In this document: positions 1-7,674 of the stretch, piece by piece
How positions within the stretch are numbered: position 1 is the stretch's first letter
How the letters are laid out: every line of letters starts with the position of its first letter
Assembly (NCBI RefSeq): GCF_039543385.1
Contig: NZ_BAABJQ010000022.1
Span: 1-64,000 of the forward strand
Direction: 5' to 3'
Length of the DNA stretch: 64,000 nucleotides
From: Rugosimonospora acidiphila
GTDB lineage: Bacteria > Actinomycetota > Actinomycetes > Mycobacteriales > Micromonosporaceae
Notes under the pieces: generated by a model
Databases searched by the model: none
The model's input: the letters and a program-made list of their open reading frames with translations, nothing else
Told to the model about the DNA's origin: nothing
Translations under genes and position numbers: made by a program

Positions 1-127
1 GAGCATGTGGAGGATCCGCGGGCGTTTCTGGGTGCGGCGCGGGAGGCGTTGGTTCCGGGTGGGTGGTTGGCGCTGGAGGTGCCGAACATCGCCTCGGCCG
101 GCGCCCGGCGGCTGGGCACGGCGTGGC
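1..127 (+). repeat. 127-bp perfect direct repeat, copy 1
   Basis: Bases 1-127 are identical to 870-996. The repeat starts at or before the window edge and ends at a single mismatch (gcgtggcA versus gcgtggcC). It encodes the post-motif-II part of the SAM fold in both tandem methyltransferases, in the same frame. Confidence 0.95.
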
Positions 128-393
128 AGGGGCTGCAGCCGGAGCACCACCGTTGGCACTTCACTCCGGAGTCGCTGATCCGGCTGGCGATGCAGTGCGG
201 CTTCCACATCGTGCGGCACGACACCACGTTCTTCCGTTACTACATGCCGGCCCGGTACCGGCTGCGCCATGTGCACCGGCTGCTGCCCGCCGACTGGACG
301 GGCACCGGCTGCCTCCGGCTGACCCACCCGAGCCTCGGCGACCTCTTGCGGGTCGTGGCGCGGCTGCCTCGAACCGATCGGCGGATGCGATGA
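1..393 (+). CDS. SAM-dependent methyltransferase, C-terminal part (5' truncated by window)
   Basis: This is the last 130 codons of a class I SAM methyltransferase of the Methyltransf_23 type; its start lies before the window. The visible part begins inside the motif EHVEDPRAFL, which is the post-motif-II region of the SAM fold, and continues through LVPGGWLALEVPNI (motif III region). The C-terminal third is family specific and ends LGDLLRVVARLPR. The first 127 bases are identical to bases 870-996 of the next gene, and the two tails are recognisably homologous (WHF, CGF, HPWLGDLLRV-like ending), so these are tandem paralogues. The stop overlaps the next start as ATGA. The context suggests it methylates a sugar or sugar nucleotide for the surface polysaccharide, but the substrate cannot be read from the sequence. 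Confidence 0.85.
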   Translation, partial: EHVEDPRAFLGAAREALVPGGWLALEVPNIASAGARRLGTAWQGLQPEHHRWHFTPESLIRLAMQCGFHIVRHDTTFFRYYMPARYRLRHVHRLLPADWTGTGCLRLTHPSLGDLLRVVARLPRTDRRMR

Positions 394-1265
394 CGATTGA
401 CCAGGAGACGATCCGCCAGGGCGAGATCGTGCGCTGTGTGGTGTGCGGGGCGGACAAGGAGCCCGAGCCCGCGCTGGACGGCCTGCTGTCCGGCTGTGTG
501 TCGTGCGGGTTCCTGTGGACGGCCGACCGCCTGCCGCCGCCCGAGCAACTGTATGACGAGGCGTACTACCAGACCGACGGGTACCGCGCCTACTTCGACG
601 AGGCCCGGCAGCGGCGCTTCGAGTCGGCGCGACGGCTGCGCTGGCTGATGTCCCGGGTGCGGCCGGCCTCGCTGGTCGAGGCGGGTTCGGCGGGTGGGTT
701 CTTTGTGGAGGCTGCGCGTCGGGCGGGTGTCGACGCGTCGGGGGTTGAGGTGTCGGAGGTGGCGTCGCGGTTCGCGCGTGAGCGGTTGGGTGTGCCGGTG
801 GTGCGGGGGTGTTTCGAGTCGTTCGTGGCTGCGCGGCCGGTGGATGTGGTGTGTGCGTTTCATGTGTTGGAGCATGTGGAGGATCCGCGGGCGTTTCTGG
901 GTGCGGCGCGGGAGGCGTTGGTTCCGGGTGGGTGGTTGGCGCTGGAGGTGCCGAACATCGCCTCGGCCGGCGCCCGGCGGCTGGGCACGGCGTGGCCGGC
1001 CATCGCGCCCGCGTACCACCGTTGGCACTTCTCGCCGGTGACGCTGCGCCAGATCCTGGAGGACTGCGGCTTCCGGATGTGCGGCCACGACACCGTGTTC
1101 TCCCGGTTCTACTGGCGCGCGCTGCCCCGATGGGCACACGCGCGCGAACTGTTCATCGCGGACACCGCGGCCAGCCGGTCGCCCAGCGTGCGCCACCCCT
1201 GGCTCGGCGACCTGCTGCGGGTGTTCGCCCGGCGGGACGACGACGCGAAGGGCGGGGCGCGATGA
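390..1265 (+). CDS. Class I SAM-dependent methyltransferase with N-terminal zinc-ribbon-like motif
   Basis: A 291-residue protein. The start is the ATG that overlaps the upstream stop (ATGA); a longer open frame upstream is only the shadow of the preceding gene. Residues about 13-40 carry two CxxC pairs (CVVCG and CVSCGF), typical of sugar C- and O-methyltransferases that begin with a small zinc ribbon. The SAM-binding core follows, with EAGSAGGFFVEAA as motif I (about residue 90) and FHVLEHVEDPRAF about 70 residues later. The C-terminal region is a paralogue of the preceding protein. Codon use changes sharply between about 690 and 960 (many GTG, TTG and T-ending codons), unlike the flanks. 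The next glycosyltransferase starts within its stop codon. Role by context: methylation of a surface glycan sugar. Confidence 0.85.
   Translation: MTIDQETIRQGEIVRCVVCGADKEPEPALDGLLSGCVSCGFLWTADRLPPPEQLYDEAYYQTDGYRAYFDEARQRRFESARRLRWLMSRVRPASLVEAGSAGGFFVEAARRAGVDASGVEVSEVASRFARERLGVPVVRGCFESFVAARPVDVVCAFHVLEHVEDPRAFLGAAREALVPGGWLALEVPNIASAGARRLGTAWPAIAPAYHRWHFSPVTLRQILEDCGFRMCGHDTVFSRFYWRALPRWAHARELFIADTAASRSPSVRHPWLGDLLRVFARRDDDAKGGAR
870..996 (+). repeat. 127-bp perfect direct repeat, copy 2
   Basis: Second copy of the repeat at 1-127, inside the second methyltransferase gene. Since copy 1 touches the window edge, the true repeat may be longer on its left. Confidence 0.95.
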
Positions 1266-2572
1266 GCCGGGCGGACGTGTCGGTGCTGCTGATCAGCTGG
1301 AACACCCGCGAGGAGACTCGGCGCTGCCTGGACTCGCTCGCCGAAGGCGTGACCGACGGGCTGCGCTGCGAGGTCATCGCCGTGGACAACGGATCGCGGG
1401 ACGGCTCGGCGGACATGCTCGCCGGGTACCCGGGGGTGCGGCTGGTGCGCAACGAGCGCAACGTGGGCTTCGCCGAGGCGGTCAACCAGGCGTACCGGCG
1501 GGCGACCGGCCGACTCATCCTGCTGCTCAACAGCGACGTCAGGTTCCACAAGGGCGCGCTGACCACGATGGTGGCCTTCCTGCGCGACCGGCCCGGCGCG
1601 GCCGGCGTCAGCCCGCTGTACCTGAACCCCGACGGCACGTTCCAGCAGCACTACGTCGCGCTGCCCAGCTTCGCCGCGTCGCTGGCGCTGCTGACCGTGC
1701 TGCGGCACGTACCCGGGTTCCGCCGGGCACTGCACACGTTCCAGATGCGTGGCCAGGACTTCTCCCGGCCCCGGTTGCTGGCCTCGGGCAGCTGCATGCT
1801 GCTGCGCCGCAACGCGCTCGCCGCGGATCACGTCTTCGACGAGCGGTTCCCGGTGTACTGGAACGACGCGATCCTGGCCCGGCAGCTCGCCGCCGCCGGG
1901 CGCAAGTTGTGGATGATCCCGGACGCGGTGGTCACCCACGAGCGGGGCGCCTCCTGCCGCCTGCTCGGCCCGACCATCCGGTCCCGGCAGCTGCTCGGCG
2001 GCCTGGTCCGCTACCTGGAGGCGACCGAGCCCCGGTACCGGCTGACCGTGTTCCGGCTGGTGCTGCTCGCCGACTACGTGGTCAAGCGGGTGGCCGGCCG
2101 CCCGGTGCAGCTCGGCCTCGGCGACCTGCGCGCGGCCCTGCGCGGCGACGTCGGGCCGTTGCCCGACGGGGACGTGCGGGACTGGCTCGTGCTGTTCGCC
2201 GACGCCAGCCCCCGCGACGTGCGCCGGCACCCGGCGGTGGCGGCCGCGACCGCCGAGAACCACCGGGTGCTGTTCGTCGACCCGGCCGGTCCGCGCACCC
2301 GCTGGCGGACCGAGATCCGGCCCGCGGGCCCGTCGGTGTGGCACGCCGCGCCGCCGGTCGCGCTGCCGCTCGGCCACCTGCTCCCGCCGGTGAACCGGCT
2401 CAACCAGCGGATCGCCGCCGCCGCGCTGCGCCGCTTCCTCGACCGTCACGCCGGGGCCCGGACCCTGCGCGTCGACGACCGCCGGGCCATCGCGGTCATC
2501 GACCGCCTCGGCGAGGACGTCGTACTGGCCGCCGGCGCACCCGACTCCGCACCGGGACGATCCGATGACTAA
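1262..2572 (+). CDS. GT2 glycosyltransferase with a C-terminal GT-B-like half domain
   Basis: A 436-residue protein starting at the ATG that overlaps the previous stop (ATGA). Residues about 1-260 form a family 2, WbbL-like glycosyltransferase: VSVLLISWNTREET at the N-terminus, AVDNGSRDGS, a LLNSDVRF strand in the DxD position and SGSCMLLRR further on. It should transfer an activated sugar onto a lipid-linked acceptor at the inner face of the membrane. Residues about 305-425 are a separate unit (RVLFVDPAG, LPPVNRLN, LRRFLDRHAG). They align over about 120 residues with the N-terminal Rossmann half of the next protein, without the rest of a GT-B fold. This looks like a fusion or a partial duplication. 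The gene overlaps the next one by 8 bp. Confidence 0.85.
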   Translation: MSRADVSVLLISWNTREETRRCLDSLAEGVTDGLRCEVIAVDNGSRDGSADMLAGYPGVRLVRNERNVGFAEAVNQAYRRATGRLILLLNSDVRFHKGALTTMVAFLRDRPGAAGVSPLYLNPDGTFQQHYVALPSFAASLALLTVLRHVPGFRRALHTFQMRGQDFSRPRLLASGSCMLLRRNALAADHVFDERFPVYWNDAILARQLAAAGRKLWMIPDAVVTHERGASCRLLGPTIRSRQLLGGLVRYLEATEPRYRLTVFRLVLLADYVVKRVAGRPVQLGLGDLRAALRGDVGPLPDGDVRDWLVLFADASPRDVRRHPAVAAATAENHRVLFVDPAGPRTRWRTEIRPAGPSVWHAAPPVALPLGHLLPPVNRLNQRIAAAALRRFLDRHAGARTLRVDDRRAIAVIDRLGEDVVLAAGAPDSAPGRSDD

Positions 2573-4037
2573 CGACCTCGACCGCGCCGCCACCGCGGCA
2601 TCCGCGCCAACGGCACCCGCGTCAGCGATGCCGGCCGCGCCGACGATGCCTGTCACGCCGGCGATGCTGCCCGCACCGACGATGCCTGTCACGCCGGCGA
2701 TGCCGCCCGCGCCCGCAATGCAGCCCGCGCCGGCGATGCCGCCCGCGCATACCGCCCAGCCGGCGCCCCGGTTCGCGCCCGGCCGGGCAGCGGTACTCGG
2801 GCGGGCAGCGCTGCCCGGGGCTCCCGTACTCGGGCGGGCACCCGTACTCGGGCGGGCACCCGTACTCGGGCGGGCACCGGTGCCCGCGACCCGGCCGGTG
2901 CCCGCGACCCGCCCCGCGCCCGTGGAACCGGCCGGCGGCTGGGTGGTCATCTTCAGCGGGACCCCGTGGCGGGTCGGCGCGCACCGCCAGCACGCGCTGG
3001 CCCGGCAGCTGGCCGGCGACCGCCGGGTGCTGTTCGTGGACCCACCGGGGCTCGGCGCGAATTGGCGCACCACTGTGCGGCAGGCCGCCGACCGCATCTG
3101 GTACGTCACCCCGCCCGCGGTGCTGCCCGCCGGCCGGTGGCTGCCGCCGGTCAACCGGCTCAACCGGTGGGTCGCCGCGGCCGTGCTGCGCCGGTGGCTC
3201 GACCGGCGGCCCGGAACCCGGCTGCTGTGGATCGACGAGGACCTCGCCGCACCGGCGATCGGGCATCTCGACGAGGCCGCGGTCGTGTACGACGCCACCG
3301 ACCTGGACTGGACGTTCTCGCGCCGGTGCAACCGGTGGCACCTGCGGGCCGGGCTGCGCGCCGCGGTAAGGGCCGCCGACCTGGTACTCGCCTCGTCCTC
3401 CGCGCTACCCGAGCGGCTGCCCACCGCGAGCCGGCCGGCGGTGGTGCTGGCCAACGGCTGCGATCCGACCCGGTTCACGCTCCAGGGCCCGACGACGCCG
3501 TGGCTGCGTCACCTTCCCCGTCCCGTGCTGGGCTACCTCGGCGCCGTGGACACCCGGGCGTTCGACGCCGACCTGGTCGCGGCGGTGGCCCGGCTGCGTC
3601 CGGAGTGGACGTTTCTGCTCGTCGGCCCGTCGACCCGGGCCGGCCGGGCACCGCTTGCCGGCCTGCCCAACGTGCGGCTGTACGACCCCGTACCGTTCGA
3701 CGACGCGCCCGCGATCCTGCGCGGCTGCGACGTCGGGGTGATCCCGTACCGGGTGGGCGGGCTCGTGGACTACGTCCACCCGAAGAAGTGCTACGAGTAC
3801 CTCGCGATGGGCAAGCCCGTCGTCGCCACCCCGATCCCGGCGCTGGCGGCCCTGGACGCCCCGATCCTGCTCGCCGCCACGGCACCGGAATTCGTCGCCG
3901 CCGTCGAGCGGGCGCTGGTTTCGGCCGGCCGCCCGGAGGAGGTGGCGCGCCGGCGCGCGGTGGCCGAGCGCAACAGCTGGTCGGTGCGTGGCGAGCAGCT
4001 GCGCGGCCTGCTGGATGGGCTGGGGGCGGCACGGTGA
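2565..4037 (+). CDS. GT-B family glycosyltransferase (GT4-like) with repeat-rich N-terminus
   Basis: A 490-residue protein overlapping the previous gene by 8 bp. Residues 1-120 are low complexity: alternating Pro/Ala/Met, then repeats of APVLGR and PATRP encoded by 18-bp DNA repeats. A normal glycosyltransferase core begins near residue 125 (GWVVIFSGTPWR). Its N-terminal half has RVLFVDPPG and LPPVNRLN; its C-terminal half has GYLGAVD, PFDDAPAILRGCDVGVIPY and HPKKCYEYLAMGKPVV, the nucleotide-sugar binding part of GT4 enzymes. The repeat segment may be a disordered linker; a start just before the core cannot be excluded. It probably adds one sugar of the repeat unit. Confidence 0.85.
   Translation: MTNDLDRAATAASAPTAPASAMPAAPTMPVTPAMLPAPTMPVTPAMPPAPAMQPAPAMPPAHTAQPAPRFAPGRAAVLGRAALPGAPVLGRAPVLGRAPVLGRAPVPATRPVPATRPAPVEPAGGWVVIFSGTPWRVGAHRQHALARQLAGDRRVLFVDPPGLGANWRTTVRQAADRIWYVTPPAVLPAGRWLPPVNRLNRWVAAAVLRRWLDRRPGTRLLWIDEDLAAPAIGHLDEAAVVYDATDLDWTFSRRCNRWHLRAGLRAAVRAADLVLASSSALPERLPTASRPAVVLANGCDPTRFTLQGPTTPWLRHLPRPVLGYLGAVDTRAFDADLVAAVARLRPEWTFLLVGPSTRAGRAPLAGLPNVRLYDPVPFDDAPAILRGCDVGVIPYRVGGLVDYVHPKKCYEYLAMGKPVVATPIPALAALDAPILLAATAPEFVAAVERALVSAGRPEEVARRRAVAERNSWSVRGEQLRGLLDGLGAAR
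2823..2876 (+). repeat. Three perfect 18-bp tandem repeats
   Basis: The unit CCCGTACTCGGGCGGGCA occurs three times back to back, with a one-base variant at 2790-2807. It encodes APVLGR repeats in the N-terminus of the glycosyltransferase. Confidence 0.95.
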
Positions 4038-5410
4038 GGGCGCGCGGACTGGTCATGGTGGCGGTCGCCGCCGTACTGCTCGAACTGGCCATGGCCGCCC
4101 TGCGGCTGTCGATCCCAGGGACCATCGGGGCGCTGGGCGCGGGCATCGTCCTGTGCTGGGTGGGCTTCACGCTGTGGCCGGCGGCCATCCTGCCGGCCGG
4201 CATCATCGGCGGGACCGTGGCCGGCTACAGCCTCGGCGGTCTCTCGGTGCGCTGGAACGTGGCGATGCACCTGGTGATCGTCGGTGCCGGTGGCGCCGCC
4301 GTGCTCGCCCGCCGGCTGCTGTACCCGCAGGAACAGCGTCCCCAGCGCACCAGCGCGGACGCCGCCATGGTGACGCTGGGCCTGCTCACCGCGCTCGGCG
4401 CGGTCTACGGGCTGTCCGTCGGGAACAGCCCGTGGCACGTGGCCGTGGCCACCTACCAGATCGGCATCATCCCGTTCTACTTCTTCCTCGCCACCTACAC
4501 CCTGACCACGCCCGCCCGGCTGCGCGCGGCGGCGATCCTGTACGCCTCGGCGGCCGGGGTCATCACCGTGCTCAGCTTCACCAGCCCCGGGCGGCACGGC
4601 GGGTTGGTGTCCCTGATCGCGGTGCCCCCGCTGATCGTGGTGGCCGGCCAGACCCGCGGCTGGCGTCGCGCCGCCGCCCTGGGGGTTGCGGCCCTGTTCC
4701 TGTCCGACGTGGTGCTGGCCTCGTTCCGGGGCATGTGGCTGGCGGGCGGGCTGACTCTGCTGGTGATGCTGCTGAGGTGGGGCCCGGTGATCCGGCGCGG
4801 GCTGGTGAGCGTGGCGGTGACCTCCATGGTGCTGCTGCTGGGTGCGCTGGCGGTGTCGTCCGCGCTGCGCGGCCGGTCGGCGGCCATCGCTCCGGAACTG
4901 CACGCCTCCTCCGGGTACCGGTTGCCGGAGTCGTCCGTCGGGCTCGGGGTGTTCGCCGGCCGGCCGTTCTTCGGTGCCGGGCTGGGACAGTCCACACCGG
5001 ACACCTACCTCGACGGGTTCAGCATCGTGCACGTCGGGCCGGTCTATCACGCGTACTACGTGACCATCCTGGCCAACGCCGGGCTGGTGGGGCTGGTCGC
5101 CGTGGTGTGGCCGGTGCTGCGCACGATACCGGCCGGGCTGGCCCGGCGGGACGGCATGGCGCTCGCCTTCGCGGCGTTGACCTGCGGGTTCCTCGCGGCG
5201 GCGCTGTTCTCCGCGCCGACCGACGGGCACTGGGAGCTCGGCCTGCTGCCCGCCCTGACGCTGCTGACGGCTGGATCACGCGTCCCGCAGGGGCAGCCGG
5301 TGCGACCCGAGCGGGCGGGGCCTCACCGCGAGCCGCGGCACGCCTGGACGCCGCCGGGGTCGCCCGGGGCGGGATCGCTTCCCGCACCCGGAGCGGGGGT
5401 GATCATGTGA
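4034..5410 (+). CDS. O-antigen ligase/polymerase-like (Wzy/WaaL) integral membrane protein
   Basis: A 458-residue polytopic protein. The GTG start overlaps the previous stop (GTGA); an ATG seven codons later is possible. About ten hydrophobic segments are visible, for example LVMVAVAAVLLELAM at the start and a late segment VTILANAGLVGLVAVVW. A large loop between late membrane segments carries FFGAGLGQSTPDTY and HVGPVYHAYY. This pattern (GxGLG, then His, then a membrane helix with GLxGL) is typical of the Wzy_C/O-antigen ligase family, which polymerises or transfers lipid-linked glycans outside the membrane. Its place between glycosyltransferases and upstream of a Wzz-like gene supports polymerisation. 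The last 40 residues are Pro/Arg rich. Confidence 0.8.
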   Translation: MRARGLVMVAVAAVLLELAMAALRLSIPGTIGALGAGIVLCWVGFTLWPAAILPAGIIGGTVAGYSLGGLSVRWNVAMHLVIVGAGGAAVLARRLLYPQEQRPQRTSADAAMVTLGLLTALGAVYGLSVGNSPWHVAVATYQIGIIPFYFFLATYTLTTPARLRAAAILYASAAGVITVLSFTSPGRHGGLVSLIAVPPLIVVAGQTRGWRRAAALGVAALFLSDVVLASFRGMWLAGGLTLLVMLLRWGPVIRRGLVSVAVTSMVLLLGALAVSSALRGRSAAIAPELHASSGYRLPESSVGLGVFAGRPFFGAGLGQSTPDTYLDGFSIVHVGPVYHAYYVTILANAGLVGLVAVVWPVLRTIPAGLARRDGMALAFAALTCGFLAAALFSAPTDGHWELGLLPALTLLTAGSRVPQGQPVRPERAGPHREPRHAWTPPGSPGAGSLPAPGAGVIM

Positions 5411-6366
5411 ACCGGCCGGACGCCGCCGCGATAGTGGTCACCCACAACTCCGAGGCGCACCTGTTCACCTCGCTGACCGCGCTGTGCCAGGCGGAGTTGG
5501 ACGTGCGGGTCGTCGACAACGCGTCGACCGACGGGACGCTGGGGCTGCTGGACCGCGAGTTCCCCGACGTCAAGGTGATCGCCAATCCGGTCAACACCGG
5601 CTTCGCGGTCGCGGTCAACCAGGCACTGTCCACCGTGGACTCCGACGTGGTCCTGCTGGTCAATCCCGACTGCGTACTGCCGCCGGCCACGGCCCGCGAA
5701 CTGGTCGGGGCCGTGGCCGCCGACCCCGGGGTGGGCATCGCCGGGCCCCGGCTGATCGGGCCGGACGGACGGGTGGCGATCAGCGCGCACCCGTTCGAGT
5801 CGCTGGCCAGCGTGCTGGCGTCCCGCTTCGGCGGCAGCCTGATGCCGGTGGCGCTGCGGCGGATGCTCTGCGGCGTGAACCGCCGCCGCGCCTACGACGC
5901 CTGCCGACGCGACGGCGGCCCGGTCCGGGTCGACTGGCTGTCGGGCGCCTGCCTCGCCGTGCGCACCGAACTGCTGAGGGCGATCGGCGGCCTCGACGAG
6001 CGTTACTTCCTGTACTACGAGGACGAGGAGCTGTGCCTGCGGGCCGGACAGCGCGGTGCCGACGTGGTCTACCTGCCCGCGGTGTCCGCCTTCCACGTGG
6101 GCGGCGCCAGCAGCCCCGATCCCACCCGCACCTGGCCGCACCTGTACCGCAGCATGCTGTTGTACTTCGCCCGCCACCGCGGCCGGGAATTCCGGGCCGT
6201 CCGGGCCGCCGTCATCGTCCGGGCGCTGATCGGCATGGCGATCGGTGGAGCCCGCCTGCCGCTGGCGCCCCGCAGCGCCACGGCACGGGTACGGGCCTGG
6301 AGCCAGATCACCCGGCTGGCCGTCGCCGCCACGCCCGAGCCGCAGGAGGTGCCGCCATGCACGTAG
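5407..6366 (+). CDS. GT2 family glycosyltransferase (rhamnosyltransferase-like)
   Basis: A 319-residue protein whose GTG start overlaps the stop of the membrane protein (GTGA). Motifs of family 2 inverting enzymes are clear: AAIVVTHNSEAHL at residue 6, VVDNASTDGT, LLVNPDCVLP at the metal-binding position, and WLSGACLAVR followed by FLYYEDEELCLR, the ED base motif of the WbbL-type subgroup. Length and layout match dTDP-rhamnose transferases, though the donor sugar is not certain. It overlaps the next gene by 10 bp, so it is translated as part of the polysaccharide operon. Confidence 0.85.
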   Translation: MNRPDAAAIVVTHNSEAHLFTSLTALCQAELDVRVVDNASTDGTLGLLDREFPDVKVIANPVNTGFAVAVNQALSTVDSDVVLLVNPDCVLPPATARELVGAVAADPGVGIAGPRLIGPDGRVAISAHPFESLASVLASRFGGSLMPVALRRMLCGVNRRRAYDACRRDGGPVRVDWLSGACLAVRTELLRAIGGLDERYFLYYEDEELCLRAGQRGADVVYLPAVSAFHVGGASSPDPTRTWPHLYRSMLLYFARHRGREFRAVRAAVIVRALIGMAIGGARLPLAPRSATARVRAWSQITRLAVAATPEPQEVPPCT

Positions 6367-7670
6367 TCATCACCGCCGCGGGCAAGCGCACCGAGCACTG
6401 GACCTCGCTGTTCGCCGCGCTGTGCCGGCGCCCCGACATCACGCTGACCGTGCTCGCCGCCGACATCTCGGAGCTGACCGACCGCGACCTGAGCCGGCAC
6501 GCGGGGCGCTGCGAACGGCTGCGCTACCACCGGGTACGCCACCTGCTGGGCGAGGAGCGCACCGGGCACATGGCCTCGGTGCTGCTGGGCCCGGGCTCCG
6601 GGCGGCTGCTCGCGTCCCGGCGCCCCGACGTGGTGCACGTCATCGGTGAGGCCGCGTATCTGAGCACCTGGCAGGTCATCCGGCTGCTGCGCCGGCACTG
6701 GCCGGGTACGCCCGTCACGCTGTACGCCGCGCAGAACATCGTGATGCGGTTCCCCGTCCCGTTCTCGTTGCTCGAACAGCGCGCGTACGGCGCCGTCGAC
6801 CACACCTTCCCGGTGACCCCGTCCGCGCTGAAAGTGTTGCGGGCCAAGGGTTACCGGGGTGCCGCCACGATCGTTCCGCTTGGCGTGGACACCGACGTCT
6901 TCAGCCCGTGCCGCCCGGCGCCCCGCCCCGCGCGGTCGCGGCGTTTCACCGCCGGATTCGTCGGGCGGCTGGAGCCGCACAAGGGGATCCGGGACCTGCT
7001 GGACGCGACCGAGCTGCTCGACTGCGACCTGCTGGTGATCGGTGACGGCAGCCTGGCCGGCGACGTCGGCCGCGCCGCGGCCCGGCGTGGCCGGGGCCGT
7101 GTCACGCTGCGGTCCTGGGTGGACCACGCCGAGCTGCCCGGCCTGCTGGCCCGGATGGACGCGCTGGCCCTGCCCTCCGTCGAGGTGGTGCAGCGCAACG
7201 TCGTGCCGTGGATAGGCATCCCGTTGCGTGAGCAGTTCGGCCGCGTGCTGGTCGAGGCGATGGCCTGCGGGGTGCCGGTGGTGGGCAGCGATGTCGGCGA
7301 GATCCCGTACGTGATGGGGGACGCCGGGCTGTCCTTCCCCGCCGGCGACCCGGCCGCGCTGGCCGACCGGCTGGCCCGGTTGCGCGACGATCGCGACCTG
7401 GCCCAACGGCTGTCGTCCCGCGGCGTCGCCCGAGCGGCCGGGTACAGCTGGGATCGCATAGCGGACCGGCTGTGCCACGTCTGGCGGGGCCTGGCGTTTC
7501 CGGCGCACCTGCCCGAGAAAGGCCCGGGACCCGAAACGAGACCGGGACCCGAAGTGCAACCGAGACCCGAAGCCGACCTGGCGCACCGCGTCGACCCGGC
7601 ACACCAAGAACCGAAAACACAGCAACAGCCGGCACCGCGTCCGCGGGGTCGGCGGACCGAACGGTTATGA
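6357..7670 (+). CDS. GT4 family glycosyltransferase
   Basis: A 437-residue retaining GT-B glycosyltransferase. The start ATG lies within the previous gene (10-bp overlap). The N-terminal half contains DVVHVIGEAAYLSTW; the C-terminal half contains GFVGRLEPHKGIRDLL and the EX7E signature in REQFGRVLVEAMACGVPVV, the residues that hold the nucleotide-sugar diphosphate. From about residue 385 the tail becomes low complexity, rich in Pro, Gly, Glu and Arg, and is not part of the catalytic fold. It most likely adds a hexose to the growing repeat unit. The next gene starts 4 bp after its stop. Confidence 0.87.
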   Translation: MHVVITAAGKRTEHWTSLFAALCRRPDITLTVLAADISELTDRDLSRHAGRCERLRYHRVRHLLGEERTGHMASVLLGPGSGRLLASRRPDVVHVIGEAAYLSTWQVIRLLRRHWPGTPVTLYAAQNIVMRFPVPFSLLEQRAYGAVDHTFPVTPSALKVLRAKGYRGAATIVPLGVDTDVFSPCRPAPRPARSRRFTAGFVGRLEPHKGIRDLLDATELLDCDLLVIGDGSLAGDVGRAAARRGRGRVTLRSWVDHAELPGLLARMDALALPSVEVVQRNVVPWIGIPLREQFGRVLVEAMACGVPVVGSDVGEIPYVMGDAGLSFPAGDPAALADRLARLRDDRDLAQRLSSRGVARAAGYSWDRIADRLCHVWRGLAFPAHLPEKGPGPETRPGPEVQPRPEADLAHRVDPAHQEPKTQQQPAPRPRGRRTERL

Positions 7671-7674
7671 CCTC

